Below are positions 44,694-55,366 of a stretch of DNA of 64,000 bases, one piece after another. A program made the position numbers and the translations under genes. The stretch is taken from positions 1-64,000 of the forward strand of contig NW_026946671.1 in the NCBI RefSeq assembly GCF_035222485.1, read 5' to 3'. The notes below the pieces were generated by a model. The model did no database searches and was not told where the DNA came from. It saw only the letters and a list, made by a program, of their open reading frames with translations. The first letter of the stretch is position 1. Every line of letters begins with the position of its first letter. This DNA comes from Podospora pseudoanserina (Eukaryota; Ascomycota; Sordariomycetes; Sordariales; Podosporaceae).

Positions 44694-46157
44694 AAAGCTC
44701 CGCCTGGTATTGCATCGTCGCCTCCACCCCAGTTACCAAGAAACCAGTCAGCGTCTCTCCCTCCCCAGCGACGAGCTAGCCACCCGCTTACAGAAACAGG
44801 GTCGAATACTGGCACGATCCCAGGGAGACAGCAGCAGCAGCAACCGGAACCGGAACCGCAACCGCGATCACAACAGGCGTACCCAACACCGGTTCTAAAG
44901 TCGGAATCTATACCGAACCTCAACCCACCTCGAGCGAGACCATCGCTGTCCCTGAAAGTGCCGAAGTCTCGGCCAAATACACCCAACTTACCTTCTGTCC
45001 CATCTCCCCCCGAACAAGAGATGGGGGTCTTAGTGTCGCGGCCAGGGGAGGCTAGACCTAGGCAGCAGGGATTGTCAACACTGGTTATGCCTTCTCGGCC
45101 GTCTCCCCTTGAGCAACCTGAGCAGTCTGAGCAACTTGAGCTACCTGAGCTCCCTGAGCAACCCGAGCAACCCGAGCAAGAGGACCCGCTCGTTGCTCAA
45201 GAACGGGCCATTATACTAGGAAGGCCCGCACAACCGGCTACGTCGTCACCCGCGATGCAGTGGGTGCAGGTCCCGGTGGCAAGTAGTCCACAGACGCCTA
45301 ACCCTCCTCCTACTCCGCGTCTTGGATCGGAGGCGGATTCACGCCGGGGGTCGATAGCAACACAAGGTTCTTCTCCAGTGTTGCCCATGGCTGAACCCCC
45401 GGCCAGACCTCAAAAGATTGTCACCTTACAAGTGCCTCCGCAACGAAATCTTTTCCAACAGCAGCAGAAACAGCGGCGAAGCTCTCTTTCATCCCACTTA
45501 CCTTCGAGTCCAGTAGTGCCGTCTCAGGCAGTTCCAATGGCGCCTCCTGAGCTGAGCCCGGAGACAGTTCCGGCATCACCCATCGCACGGCCTGCTTCAC
45601 GGGCACGACCCACACATATCCAATTACCGCCACAGCAAGTACCCGCAAACTGGGCAGGAGTGCCCCCTCATCTTCGGCTTCCAAGCCAGGTCTTGCCATC
45701 GCAACTGAACACACAGTTTGCACCACGCCGCTTCTCTCAATCACACATCGACCCATCCACTAGCCACGCAGCCCATTATCGACTTGCCCAGTTTCGGGCG
45801 ATGCAGCAACAAGCCGGGTTTGCTCATCAACTAGAGGCTCAGGCAGCTAGTTTTGCAATGGCAGGGCCAGCCCACCCTATGCCTATGATAAGGCGGGCAT
45901 CAGATGCTCAGCCGCCGGTGTCGCCGGTGTCGAGGACGATGTCGATGCCGTTAGCGATGCCGGGCTTGTCTCCGTCACAGGTGGAGGCGAGGTCGAGGCA
46001 GCTGGTGCATGGCGACTTTGTGGGAGGAAACACGGGGGTCGAGTTTATGATGCAGCAGACGCAGGGGTTTGCCGGGTACCCAGGTCACCAGCAGCATTAT
46101 CAGCAAGAACAACTATTTTTACCACATCAACAGAATCCATTTCAGGGCCAGCAGTAG
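44694..46157 (+). CDS. Open continuation of the sgf73 frame after the TAG (487 codons)
   Basis: After the TAG at 44691-44693 the same frame is open for 487 codons to a second TAG at 46155-46157. The sequence is Pro/Ser/Gln-rich with plausible phospho-motifs such as RRGSIATQ and RRASDAQ, repeats of PEQPEQ, and no internal ATG near its start, so it is unlikely to be a separate gene. It looks like the disordered C-terminus of Sgf73. An in-frame 57-nt intron (44676-44732, GTGACA donor, CCCCAG acceptor) could remove the stop, though no good branch site is visible. Alternatives are nonsense mutation, readthrough, or one base error. Confidence 0.6.
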   Translation, partial: KAPPGIASSPPPQLPRNQSASLPPQRRASHPLTETGSNTGTIPGRQQQQQPEPEPQPRSQQAYPTPVLKSESIPNLNPPRARPSLSLKVPKSRPNTPNLPSVPSPPEQEMGVLVSRPGEARPRQQGLSTLVMPSRPSPLEQPEQSEQLELPELPEQPEQPEQEDPLVAQERAIILGRPAQPATSSPAMQWVQVPVASSPQTPNPPPTPRLGSEADSRRGSIATQGSSPVLPMAEPPARPQKIVTLQVPPQRNLFQQQQKQRRSSLSSHLPSSPVVPSQAVPMAPPELSPETVPASPIARPASRARPTHIQLPPQQVPANWAGVPPHLRLPSQVLPSQLNTQFAPRRFSQSHIDPSTSHAAHYRLAQFRAMQQQAGFAHQLEAQAASFAMAGPAHPMPMIRRASDAQPPVSPVSRTMSMPLAMPGLSPSQVEARSRQLVHGDFVGGNTGVEFMMQQTQGFAGYPGHQQHYQQEQLFLPHQQNPFQGQQ

Positions 46158-47000
46158 GAGGAGCTGGACTATGTGATGGGTGCTGGGGCGGTTGAGTCTA
46201 TGATGCATGGGTTTGTTGTGTACCCTGATCAAGAAGATTCTCGATACCCGTCTTATCGGCGAAACTAATATCATGGCCAGGAATAGGAATACCTGGCTTA
46301 GCGGACATATCCTTTTCGGTGCTTTGCCACGAGGAGGAGTGGCTTTTCGATGTTATATACCCCTTTGCTTTCCTTTTCTTCTTTTCTCGGGGTGATTGCC
46401 GTTATCTCGACATTGCTACTATTATATCCATGGTTTTCGGTCGGCGTTTTTTTATACATTTTTCCCACGAAGGGTTCCAGGACAGCAATCAATGGGGATG
46501 GATATTTTTTGCGGGGTCAAAGAGGGGGGAAGCGAAACGGCGTTTTGGCTTTGATTGTTTACCGCCCTTTCTTTTGCTGGATTTCTGTTTTTTTTTTTTT
46601 TTTTTTTTTTTTTACTTCAATTTGTTAGTTTTGGGCAAAAAGGCTGGGCCAGCTCTGGATTTGACGCAAGGAATCGATGGTTGCTTGGCTTTGAGTCGTG
46701 CTGGATTACCCTATAGAAGGGGGTTTGTTTCTTGGGGGAAGTGTTTAATCAGTTGTTTTATTAGAGGAAATGGGGGGGTGTACACTATAGGGTTTGTCAT
46801 TGCAGGGTAAGAAAGCAGGAATTGATATTTTTGACTGTTTGTGCTTGTGGTGTTGAAAGTGAAGATGTGTGTGTGTGTTGGTTTGACGAGATGTGAGGGG
46901 TGATGAAGGGGGTGGAGGGAGGTTAAGGGTGAGTGGAGGTGGTGGGTGGTGGGTGTTAAATGGTGGGAGACTGGGGACGGGGGATATGAAGATTGGAAAG
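46158..47000. other. Intergenic, T-rich
   Basis: This is the 3' flank of sgf73. A T26 run occupies 46588-46613. Open frames here are low-complexity. Short GGTGGTGGG tracts and GT repeats are found near 46870-46960. Confidence 0.5.
46588..46613 (+). repeat. T26 homopolymer
   Basis: Twenty-six uninterrupted T, about 390 bp upstream of the second tRNA-Ala gene. An A27 run lies on the other side of that tRNA gene. Confidence 0.95.
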
Positions 47001-47126
47001 GGGCGTGTGGCTCAGTTGGTAGAGCGTTCGCTTAGCATATTTGAGAAAAATGAAGGCTCTCTGATGTGAGAGGTGGAGTTCAAACGGGTATGCGAAAGGT
47101 CCTGGGTTCGATTCCCAGCTCGTCCA
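47001..47126 (+). tRNA. tRNA-Ala(AGC) with a 53-nt intron
   Basis: The mature exons are base-for-base the same as in the tRNA at 11139-11226: 73 nt, anticodon AGC at 47034-47036, acceptor GGGCGTG/CTCGTCC, discriminator A. The intron occupies 47038-47090, one base 3' of the anticodon, and is 53 nt instead of 15. Like the short intron it begins TA and ends GTA, but the interior is unrelated. It contains GCT (47056-47058), which could pair with the anticodon as in many pre-tRNAs. TTTT near 47142 can terminate Pol III. Confidence 0.95.
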
Positions 47127-47320
47127 TGATCCACTATGATGGTGATTCTTTTGCTGGGTCGGGCTGGTTTATCTTTTTTGGGGAAAAGATGGTGGAATTG
47201 GCTGTGATATGGGGAATGGTGGCGGCGTTGGGGGTCGGATGTTTTGAACATTCTTTTGATGTGGGAAGAGATCTAAGTGTTGGTTTTTGTGCTAGTGTTT
47301 CTCTGACCATTTATCTAGCC

Positions 47321-47347
<27 letters not shown>
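47321..47347 (+). repeat. A27 homopolymer
   Basis: Twenty-seven uninterrupted A, about 195 bp after the tRNA-Ala 3' end. It could be the tail of a retroposed sequence or simple slippage. No target-site duplication was identified. Confidence 0.95.
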
Positions 47348-47351
<4 letters not shown>

Positions 47352-49404
47352 TGAATGGGCAAGGGGTGAGTTGATAATTGGCCTTAGTTTCTTGTCATCT
47401 AGCATCGTCGAGATTATGTATTTTACCCGTTAAGGGGAGATAGTCCCACGATAGACCAGGACAATGATACTTTGTCGTTATGGACTTTTATAGTTATATT
47501 GAGTCGACTTGGAATCAGACTGCCAGACGCTTCAAAGATGAGAAATCGAACGAAAGAAGGACTGGGGCTATCTATCCAATTCCTTGACGCCTACCTTAGA
47601 TATGTAGATGATACCAGGATAGCTCCAACCGATCACTTCTACCGCCTGTCCTCCACCCACGCCGCCTCTCCCCTACTACGTAGGCACATCCGTCATCCCC
47701 TCACATCAAAAGTGGCTACCTTACCTTCGGAGCATACTACCGTGTTAATACAGACCACCACGGAACAAGGAGCACCAGGACGTTTTCCGTTAGGCCAGTC
47801 GCTTCCCCACGGTAGATGGTTCCACAGGATACACAGCTAGAGACGATTCTGCACCCTGCTGCTTGTACGAGGACCAGTGGAATCTCCTAGAGAGGGTGTT
47901 TCGATCTCTCGGTCCTTCGACTCAACGATGGAGGAAGGCGACCAAGCTCGCGAGCGAGCGCAGCGAAAGCGTCCCAGTCCGAGGGTATGTAGAGGACCGG
48001 GGCGGGGCCGAATTAGTTGACTAGTGATTGCAGGTTTCCGGGCGTTGAAAGATTGGGGGACTGGAGTAGGAGGTTAGGTATGTTCTGTTCACTGCTAATC
48101 GTGAAATAAAGATCGTGTGGAAGCGGTGGATGGGATTGCTGTTGGGTTGGCTGTTGAAAACTTGTGTGATGGAGATGTGGTCTAGGAGCGAAGTACGCTC
48201 GTGACCTCGAGGTCCTTTGTTGTGATGGGGGAGTGTTGTTTTTGTAAGAGGGGAGGTATTGTAAGGGTCAGTATGTAGCTAAGAGGTAGTTGGGGGTGGG
48301 GGTGAACTTGGGTGGGAGATAGATAGTGGGTGACTCGGGCTACCATCATAGGGCTCAAGACGGATTGTGATGTAACAATATCAATAGGAAGATAATAGTG
48401 TCTGAGAATGGGCTTGATATTGAATGTGAAAGTCTGGAGTTTTGTTGTTGCTAAAGGTCTGAACTATATTTCGAGTGCTAGACCTTCCCTTGAACTATAG
48501 TTATTATACGTGTCATTTTAGTTGATAAGAATTTGAATGACGGTAAAAGATCTCTCAGCTTTCGTTTCTTTAGTCCTCTGCATCTCTCATAGATATACTA
48601 AGCTTATGCCCTTTAATTTGGACCCCTCTTCAACCAGTCTACAGCTAGTCCACTGGAACGGTAAAAGAGAACATATGTGGTCACGATTCGGATAATCCAG
48701 CCCATCAAGATAATCTCCTCCGACTTTTCCATCAATAATACGAACGGACAATCCATTACCACTTTCCGTGGCGTCTTAATCAAGATAGAGCCAGCCACAA
48801 TAGATAAGATTTAAATTATATATAACTTACTCTTATTTCTATCCTAATAAAGAAGATGTTTACTACCTTTTGGCGATTAAGGATAGAGACGCTAGTTTAA
48901 TCTATCCCAAATCCAATCACTATCGTTATCCCGATCTTAGGACTTCTATACAAGATCGGGTTTGCTATCTGTTCCCCGTTATTTAGCCTCACAGGGATCT
49001 CTTGTTCTTCTTGACTACCTGGAAGAAGGTTACATCTCGTGACGCACCTTGGAGGCCAATGAGATTGCCTGAAACCCTCTGACGCTTTCCCTCATGAGCA
49101 CTGAACTCAAGGTCCGAAAATGGACTAAAGCAGAAGTCAAACAAGAACTCCTTATAGCCCCAAACTGATTAAAGTGAGAATCTATCAACCTCTCTTTGAG
49201 GTCCTGGTCCTATGCGAACCAATATCTCATGACGCGAGGCATCATGGGCTGAATAGGAGACTCATATGCATGAAGATTCTCTTGGAACCTGGCCCGGCCA
49301 GGCGCAGAGGCTCTAGACTGCTAGATGTTGTTCGCCAGAAAGAGAAGAGATAGCATCCACCAAGAAATTTTTGAGCCGTCACAATGGCATAAAATAAGCG
49401 GCGA

Positions 49405-49842
49405 TTAACTAAAGGGGTTTTGTATAAAGAACCGCCATCGGTAAGGATATAATGTTTTAAATGTTACTTCTTGGGAGTTGGTGATATCTGTGTGTGTAGT
49501 GGAAGCTGAATAGGAGATATTGGTGTTGCTGGCGACTGCCGCATCAACTTTTGAGCAATCCCCGTCTATAACAGCTCCTTTGTCAAACGGTTGGTCGCTC
49601 TCAAAGACAGGCCTGAGGACGATGTTTCTCTGGAGGTCGTAAGTGACAGTAGGGAGACTGTCGCATTTTTGTAGGGATGACGGTGGAATTGGTGAATATC
49701 TCAATAAAGTCTTCTCAACTTCCATATCAAAAAGCTTCCAGAAGATCGATTCGTTAGTTGTCCAAATACTTTCAGAAACCCCAATATAAGCATGTGAGGA
49801 GATGCAACGGATTTCGGGCAACAGACCTATTTCAAAATCCAT
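49405..49842 (-). CDS. Possible orphan ORF, 145 codons
   Basis: An ATG-initiated frame on the minus strand, with gataagATGG context, in a gene-poor region. The composition is ordinary for a protein, not repetitive. It starts MDFEIGLLPEIRCISSHAYI and is rich in Ser/Thr toward the C-terminus. No domain, signal peptide or membrane segment is evident and no family is recognised. It could be a lineage-specific gene, an exon of one, or a relic. Confidence 0.3.
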   Translation of the reverse strand: MDFEIGLLPEIRCISSHAYIGVSESIWTTNESIFWKLFDMEVEKTLLRYSPIPPSSLQKCDSLPTVTYDLQRNIVLRPVFESDQPFDKGAVIDGDCSKVDAAVASNTNISYSASTTHTDITNSQEVTFKTLYPYRWRFFIQNPFS

Positions 49843-50259
49843 CTTATCTCACAAAAGGATCCTTTAAGTTTTGAAACTTACCGTACCTGCATCCTCTCAT
49901 ACATATAACACGTGAAATCCACGATTGGGTGTCGCAAAAATCGTTGATCACCAACCCTCATGCACCCCACAATCAAACAAACCAAGGGGGGTCCAGCACG
50001 CTAAGAAGCGGGATGACGTCGTTGGTTCAAACACTTTGAGCTCCCCACAAACATGCATGGCCGATGCGTTCATGTCCATTGCAACGGGAAAAGAGCATGC
50101 ATGTTACCGAGGTTCACGATAGTTTTGTCCTGTACCTATATGAATTGACAAGGACCACCCAATCTTTCCGTTTCCTCCCCCAATTTACTTGCTCCCTTCT
50201 GATCTTTCTATCACCTCCCACTTGTCGCCTTATCTGTCCCATCATTTTACACTCACAGA

Positions 50260-51449
50260 ATGCCACGAGCATCCAAACTCCTCCCCTCCCTAGGCCACGC
50301 CTCCTCCGGCGCGGCCGGCACAGTAATCTCCACCCTCCTCACCTACCCCCTCGACCTAGTCAACACCCGCCTCAAAGTCCAGCGCCAGCTCCGCCTCGAC
50401 GACTCCCTCTCCGAAGACGAGTGTTACCGCTCCGTCTTTGACGCCTTTGTCAAGATCTACGACACCGAAGGCGGGATCCCGGCATTCTTTGCCGGTTTGA
50501 GCGCCGATGTTCTCAAATCAGCGGCGGATTCATTTCTGTTCTTTTTGTTTTATACCGTAAGTCCCCCCTCCTCCAACCATTGATAATAGTAGGGAAATGC
50601 TGACAGAGGTTGGGATAGTGGTTCCGCGCGCGACGCCTCGTTGGCCGACATCCGGATCTGCCATATCTAAGAGTTGTCGAGGAGCTGGCGGTGGGAGCTG
50701 CAGCGGGGGCTTGCGCAAAGTTGTTCACCACCCCGGTGAGCAACGTTGTCACACGGAGGCAGACGGCGTCGTTGCTGGATAGGTCGCCGCCTTCCTCACC
50801 TACACGGAAACAACAAACGCAAGAAGGGTTTTGGGAGGTGCTGAGGGAAATTCAGGCTGAGAAGGGGGGTGTTTTTGGACTGTGGGCTGGGTATTCAGCA
50901 TCTTTGGTCTTGACGCTCAACCCGAGCTTGACATTCTTCTTGCAGGCGATACTGAAGAGGGTGTTGGTCGACAGAAAGAAGTGGGACGATCCGGGGAGCG
51001 GGATCACCTTTTTGCTGGCGGCGATGAGCAAAGTTGGCGCTACTGCTGTTACCTACCCGTTTCAGATTGGAAAGGCGAGGCTGCAGATGGGGCATAAGAG
51101 TAGTAAGGGTGAGGGTGAAAAGGAGAAGAGGGGTGGGATCTTCAATACTGTGGCGAGTATACGAAGGGAGGAGGGGGTCAGGGCGTTGTATGATGGGATT
51201 GGAGGCGAGTTGTTGAAGGGTTTCTTTAACCACGGGACGACAATGCTGACGAAAGATGTGGTGCATGGGGTTATTATTAAGCTGTATTACATCGTGGCTG
51301 GGTTCTTGGTGCAATGGCCTGCTTTGAAGAGGATATTAGTGGGGAGGATGAGGAAGAGAAATGAGAAAGGGGGCTGGCAACTGGTTGGGAGGGGAGTGCT
51401 GGCGGATCTGGTAAAAGGCGGGAGAATTGGGGCATCGATGATGAGGTGA
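50260..51449 (+). CDS. Mitochondrial-carrier-family protein, peroxisomal PMP47/ANT1-like
   Basis: Two exons (50260-50556 and 50619-51449) encode 375 residues. Three repeats of the carrier fold are seen, with signature prolines at Pro30 (PLDLVNTR), Pro138 (PVSNVVTR) and Pro246 (PFQIGKAR). The acidic residue is missing from the second and third signatures, as in peroxisomal adenine-nucleotide carriers of the PMP47/Ant1 group. These import ATP into peroxisomes for fatty-acid activation. The basic N-terminus and the lack of a presequence fit this location, but a mitochondrial site is not excluded. Codon use changes from C-ending (exon 1) to G-ending (exon 2). The 3' end faces the NOSIP gene across 72 bp. 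Confidence 0.85.
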
Positions 51450-51521
51450 CGCCGATTATGAAATGCATTGATTGTTATATAGAAGAATATTGGGTATTTG
51501 CGGGCGTTCCGGAAAAAACAT

Positions 51522-52732
51522 CTACACGGTAAAAGTTACAGTGTCCTTTTTGACCGTGTTGGCTCCTCCCGCAGAAAAGCCAGTACCTTCTCTGCGTAGC
51601 TCGACGAGGCCGGGACGTACTTTTTCTTTCTCTTTGCCCTCCTTCTCTTTCTTGCTGGGTTTGGACTCTGTCAGGTTAGCTTCACAGACATAACACAAGA
51701 CCGGTTCTGATGACTTGGAGGAGGAAGGCTTCATGAACTGGTCGACGCAGCTCTTGCAAAGGACGTGGCCGCATGGCTTTGCGAGAGTGGCTCTGGATGA
51801 GTTGGTCAGGCCCTTTTTACAGGCGGGACATATTCTTGTTGTCTTTTTGGTGGAGGAGTCGGTTTCTTCAGTGAAGTGGACTGATACGAGAGTGTGGAGG
51901 GAGTAATAGTGGGGGTGGTCTTGTGAGCTCGAGGGACAAGTTGGTTGGGTTTTGGTCTTCCTCTTGACTTCGTGGAGGGTGTTGTTTTTGTTGGAGGAGG
52001 GCGTTACGAATGGGGACCAGAAGGAGGGCAGTGTTGGTTTTGCGGCCTGGTTTGATGTTAGCTATTTATCCAGTTGAAACATATGCCTTGAAGGTGGCCG
52101 TACCTTTTCACTGTCAATCGCCTTTCTTGCCTTGGCTCTTTCCTCGGATGCAATACGTGCTAATTCGTCCTCGTCAAGGGCAAACTTGCGTTTCTCGCCC
52201 GTTTTCGCAGTAGGATCAGGTGTCCCGTTTGATTCCGATGGTGTTGCCTCAGGTGGCGGTTTCTCCATTGGTGTTGATGTTGACATCGACGACTTCCTCC
52301 CATCGGCTCGAGTAGCAGGCTTGAGACTCAGCCCGGCCTGTGTCAACTCAAACTCCCGAATTGCTCTCGCCTCAGCCTCGGCATCGGCACGCGCCTGCTC
52401 CTCTAGAGCCTCCTTGTCTTCCTGTTCTCGGGCCTTTTCATTGCGTTTGATTTCTTTCTTTTGGGCGAGGATGTTGCTCAGGGCGCATTCGCGGCAGAAT
52501 AAGTCGCCATTGGTGCATGCGACTGGATCGATGGCGGGCTCTAGACATAGCCAGCAAGAGGCAAACGGGAGGAAGGAGTCGCGGCCGAGACGGGCGGTGG
52601 AATCACCCCAGGCCGCGCGAGCCATGGCCCGCTCGTGGGAGGTGAAGATTGGGCGGGTGGTGTTTCTTTTGCCTGGAGGGTTAGCTTGCATGGCTGTATC
52701 TCAAATAAAATGTATGACTTACTGTGTGCCAT
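51522..52732 (-). CDS. NOSIP-type RING/U-box E3 ubiquitin ligase
   Basis: Three exons on the minus strand (52732-52723, 52672-52104, 52046-51522) encode 367 residues. The 10-nt first exon gives MAH, and the junction yields the family start [19 protein letters not shown] split RING/U-box is present: Cys43, Cys46, Cys63 and Cys66 near the N-terminus, and a C-terminal half with CPAC at about 266-269, CGHVLCKSC at 285-293 and CYVC at about 311-314. A Lys/Glu/Ala-rich helix links them, and [12 protein letters not shown] is the conserved motif before the second half. Human NOSIP is an E3 ligase and spliceosome-associated factor; the fungal role is inferred from homology. Branch site CTAACCC precedes the exon 2 acceptor. 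It shares a 700-bp divergent promoter with tafazzin. Confidence 0.9.
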
Positions 52733-53432
52733 ATTTGCGCGTGTCGATATTAACTGCTGAGATCTCAATGTTGGGAAGAAGTCTCAACCAGCAACAGAGC
52801 TGCTGTCAAAATAAATGTGGGTCGATTTCAATCCTGGGGAAGCTTGGCATCAAACCCCCCTTGTCCTTTTACCAGGGGAGGCGACAGGGCACATGCTAAA
52901 ATCGGCGCGGGTCGCGTTCTTTTCTGTTGCGGGCCGCGATTTTGAACTTTGTCTCCATCTTTCCGATCGCTCTGAAGAGAGAAGGGGGTGTGTGTGTGTG
53001 TGTGTGGGCCCTCCTCGTGGTGGGCGACTGAGAAACCTGCTGAAGAGAAACTCGAAGCTTTTTGTTGGTCCTGCGCCGTTTCTGCTTTTTTGCCCATCAC
53101 ATCACTCACACCTCGTCCTCTTTTACGGTCGGGTCTCTTCACGATTCCCATATCTTATATCTTTGCTCTCTCTTTTTTCCACTTCCTTCCCCCTCGGCAA
53201 TGCAATAGACCACCAGTTTCACTGCTCTTTTTCTCGGGGCCTCAACAAAAATCTTTAACTCCTTCCTGTTTTTAACCGTCACAGTGTTACATCGGGCAAC
53301 AAACCATCCGGCCGTTTTGTCTCCCTCTTAACTTATAAACTCACCTCACCCACAGATATATCTCACTTACACATCGCCATTGGTAATACAACATTGAGTT
53401 TTAATATCCCCCCCGAGTATCGCAAAACTCAA
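52733..53432. promoter_or_regulatory. Divergent promoter NOSIP / tafazzin
   Basis: 700 bp between opposite start codons. A (GT)n run lies at about 52988-53007 and CT-rich tracts at about 53150-53190. No gene is visible. Confidence 0.5.
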
Positions 53433-54817
53433 ATGTCAGAACAACAATCCCAAGAACTCCGCGAAATGTCGCCGTCGCGGCCGCCGGCACCGATGCCGAG
53501 CCTGTCGATGCGCGTAAAGTCGTCGATGATTATGGGGATCACGGGTCTGATCTCGCGCTGCTTCCTGCACGGGTTCAACACGGTAGAGACGCACGGGCTG
53601 GCTCAGTTCAGGGAGCTGTTGGACAGCCGGGCTGATCCGGAGAAGAGGGAGAGGGGATTGTTAACTGGTATTTTCTCACCCAGTTTTATCCTCTGCTGTA
53701 TTAATATATTTTTATACTGTAATACCAAAGTCCGCTGACTTGTATGTGGTTCTTAGTTTCCAACCATGTCAGCGTGTGAGTGATGATCTTCAAATGCTGT
53801 GATACAAGATGAGGTTGAAACTCATGATTAATCCAGTCTTGACGACCCCATGGTATGGGGTTTGCTACCTCTTTCATACGCCTTCAACCCAAACAACCTC
53901 CGTTGGACATTAGGGGCGCATGACATCTGCTTCAAGAACCAGTTTGTTCCCCCCTCCCCAATATCCCCCCTTGTATCTCACTAACCCTTTGTCCTAGGCT
54001 CTTCTCCTCCTTCTTCACCCACGGCCAAGTCCTCCCCTGCCACCGATCAAAACACTCCCCCCACGGCGGCCTCTTCCAACCCTGCATGACGCAAGCCATC
54101 CGCCTCCTCTCCCACCCGTCCCCCTCCCCTCCCGCATCACCCTACTACACCACCACCGGCACCGACTCGATCCTCTCCCCGCTAACGCACCCCCAACACC
54201 GCCGGTACAGCTGGGTGCACGTCTTCCCCGAGGGGCTGGTCCATCAACACCCCGATGTTGATTTGCGGTACTTCAAGTGGGGCGTCGCGAGGCTCATCTT
54301 GGAGTCTGAGCCAAGCCCGGATATTGTCCCCATGTTTATCGACGGAACGCAAAAGTGCATGGCGGAGGACAGGGGGTTTCCAAAGTTTTTGCCGAGGGTG
54401 GGCAAGACGGTGAGGGTTACTTTTGGGGGGGTGCTGGACTATGAGGCGACGTTTGGGGACTTGAAGGCGAGGTGGGATGAGCTTGTCAGGAGGGAGACTA
54501 AGAAGGGGAATACGACGAAAACGGTGGGGTGGTTGTGGAAGACAGCTGTGATTGAACAGACAGATGATGGGAATGGGCAACGACAGGTGGGCGAGTTGAC
54601 GAGTGAGGAGTTACGCAACGGCAGAGAGGCGAGGGAGATCAGGATTGAGGTTGCGAGGAGGATGAGGGAGGAGATTTTGCGGTTGAGGAGCGAGAGAGGG
54701 GTTTACAAGGAGAGCGAGGAGAGTTTTGGGAGGGCGGAGACGTGGAGGGTGGATAAGGGGGAGGAGGGGAAGAAGTATAGGAGCCGGGTTGATGGGAGTC
54801 AGATTAATCAGGATTAG
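53433..54817 (+). CDS. taz1: Tafazzin (monolysocardiolipin acyltransferase)
   Basis: Four exons (53433-53667, 53757-53775, 53837-53941, 53998-54817) encode 392 residues. The second exon is only 19 nt and supplies VSNHVSV. With the next exon it builds the acyltransferase motif HX4D: His82 and Asp87 in NHVSVLDDP. GQVLP and VHVFPEGLVHQ are further tafazzin blocks. The enzyme remodels cardiolipin acyl chains at mitochondrial membranes. Length is close to yeast Taz1 (381). A Ser/Pro-rich insertion of about 25 residues follows the second block. The C-terminal 90 residues are charged and G-ending in codon use, while exon 4 begins in C-ending codons. Start at 53433 because upstream in-frame sequence lacks ATG. 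Confidence 0.93.
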
Positions 54818-55366
54818 GAGACTTAAGGAAAAGAATTTGGGATTGGAATTTGGGGGTGGGTGGTGTTTATCGGCTTGTTGTGTATATATTTTTGTCTTAC
54901 TTCGCGTGGTGTTTGGGAAAGATAAAAAAGCGGGAGAGAGGATGGCTAGAGATAGATTTGGGAGGGGAGCGGTAACAGCAGCTCTTACAACTTGACCATT
55001 TGTCCTGACCACAGAGTCAGTGGCACCCTAACCAAGATGCTCGAGCTGCTGTTGGAAGGTGGGTGGTTGACCTGATAGAAACCGTCGTTCTGTTCTGGGA
55101 AGGTGCAGACATCAGCATAGGGAAGGAGCGAGCAGGGATGGGTGGTCCATGCTTGAGTGCTAGAGGTGGGCAGGAGATGATGAGCCTGTGGTTTGCTTTT
55201 ACTCATCACACATCACGGTCACGGCCAAGGTCTTTGGATTTCAGGTAGTGAAGGGAATATTTTCGATTTCATTTTCAGATATCCTGAAAAATTCAACTCC
55301 GAGGCAGTGGTACTCTTTTAAGCAGAGTATAAACACACTTTGGTGACCTCATATACAACCCAGTTC
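54818..55366. other. Intergenic between converging taz1 and Zn2Cys6 gene
   Basis: The region holds the two 3' UTRs. No gene, tRNA or repeat is seen. Confidence 0.5.

Larger units (their letters stand above)
47127..50259. other. 3.1 kb gene-poor region, partly AT-rich, unidentified relics
   Basis: After the tRNA comes an A27 run (47321-47347). The stretch at about 47.4-48.0 kb has one 122-codon open frame (47472-47840) with no known domain. From about 48.4 to 49.4 kb the sequence is visibly AT-richer, with short frames interrupted by stops, as expected for an old, decayed element or gene. No terminal repeats or recognisable transposon motifs could be found by eye. A possible orphan ORF is listed separately. 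Confidence 0.4.

Noticed and set aside
47472-47840. 122-codon plus-strand open frame as a gene or transposon fragment
   Set aside because: No motif recognised, starts in AT-rich sequence, and no terminal or internal repeat supports an element.
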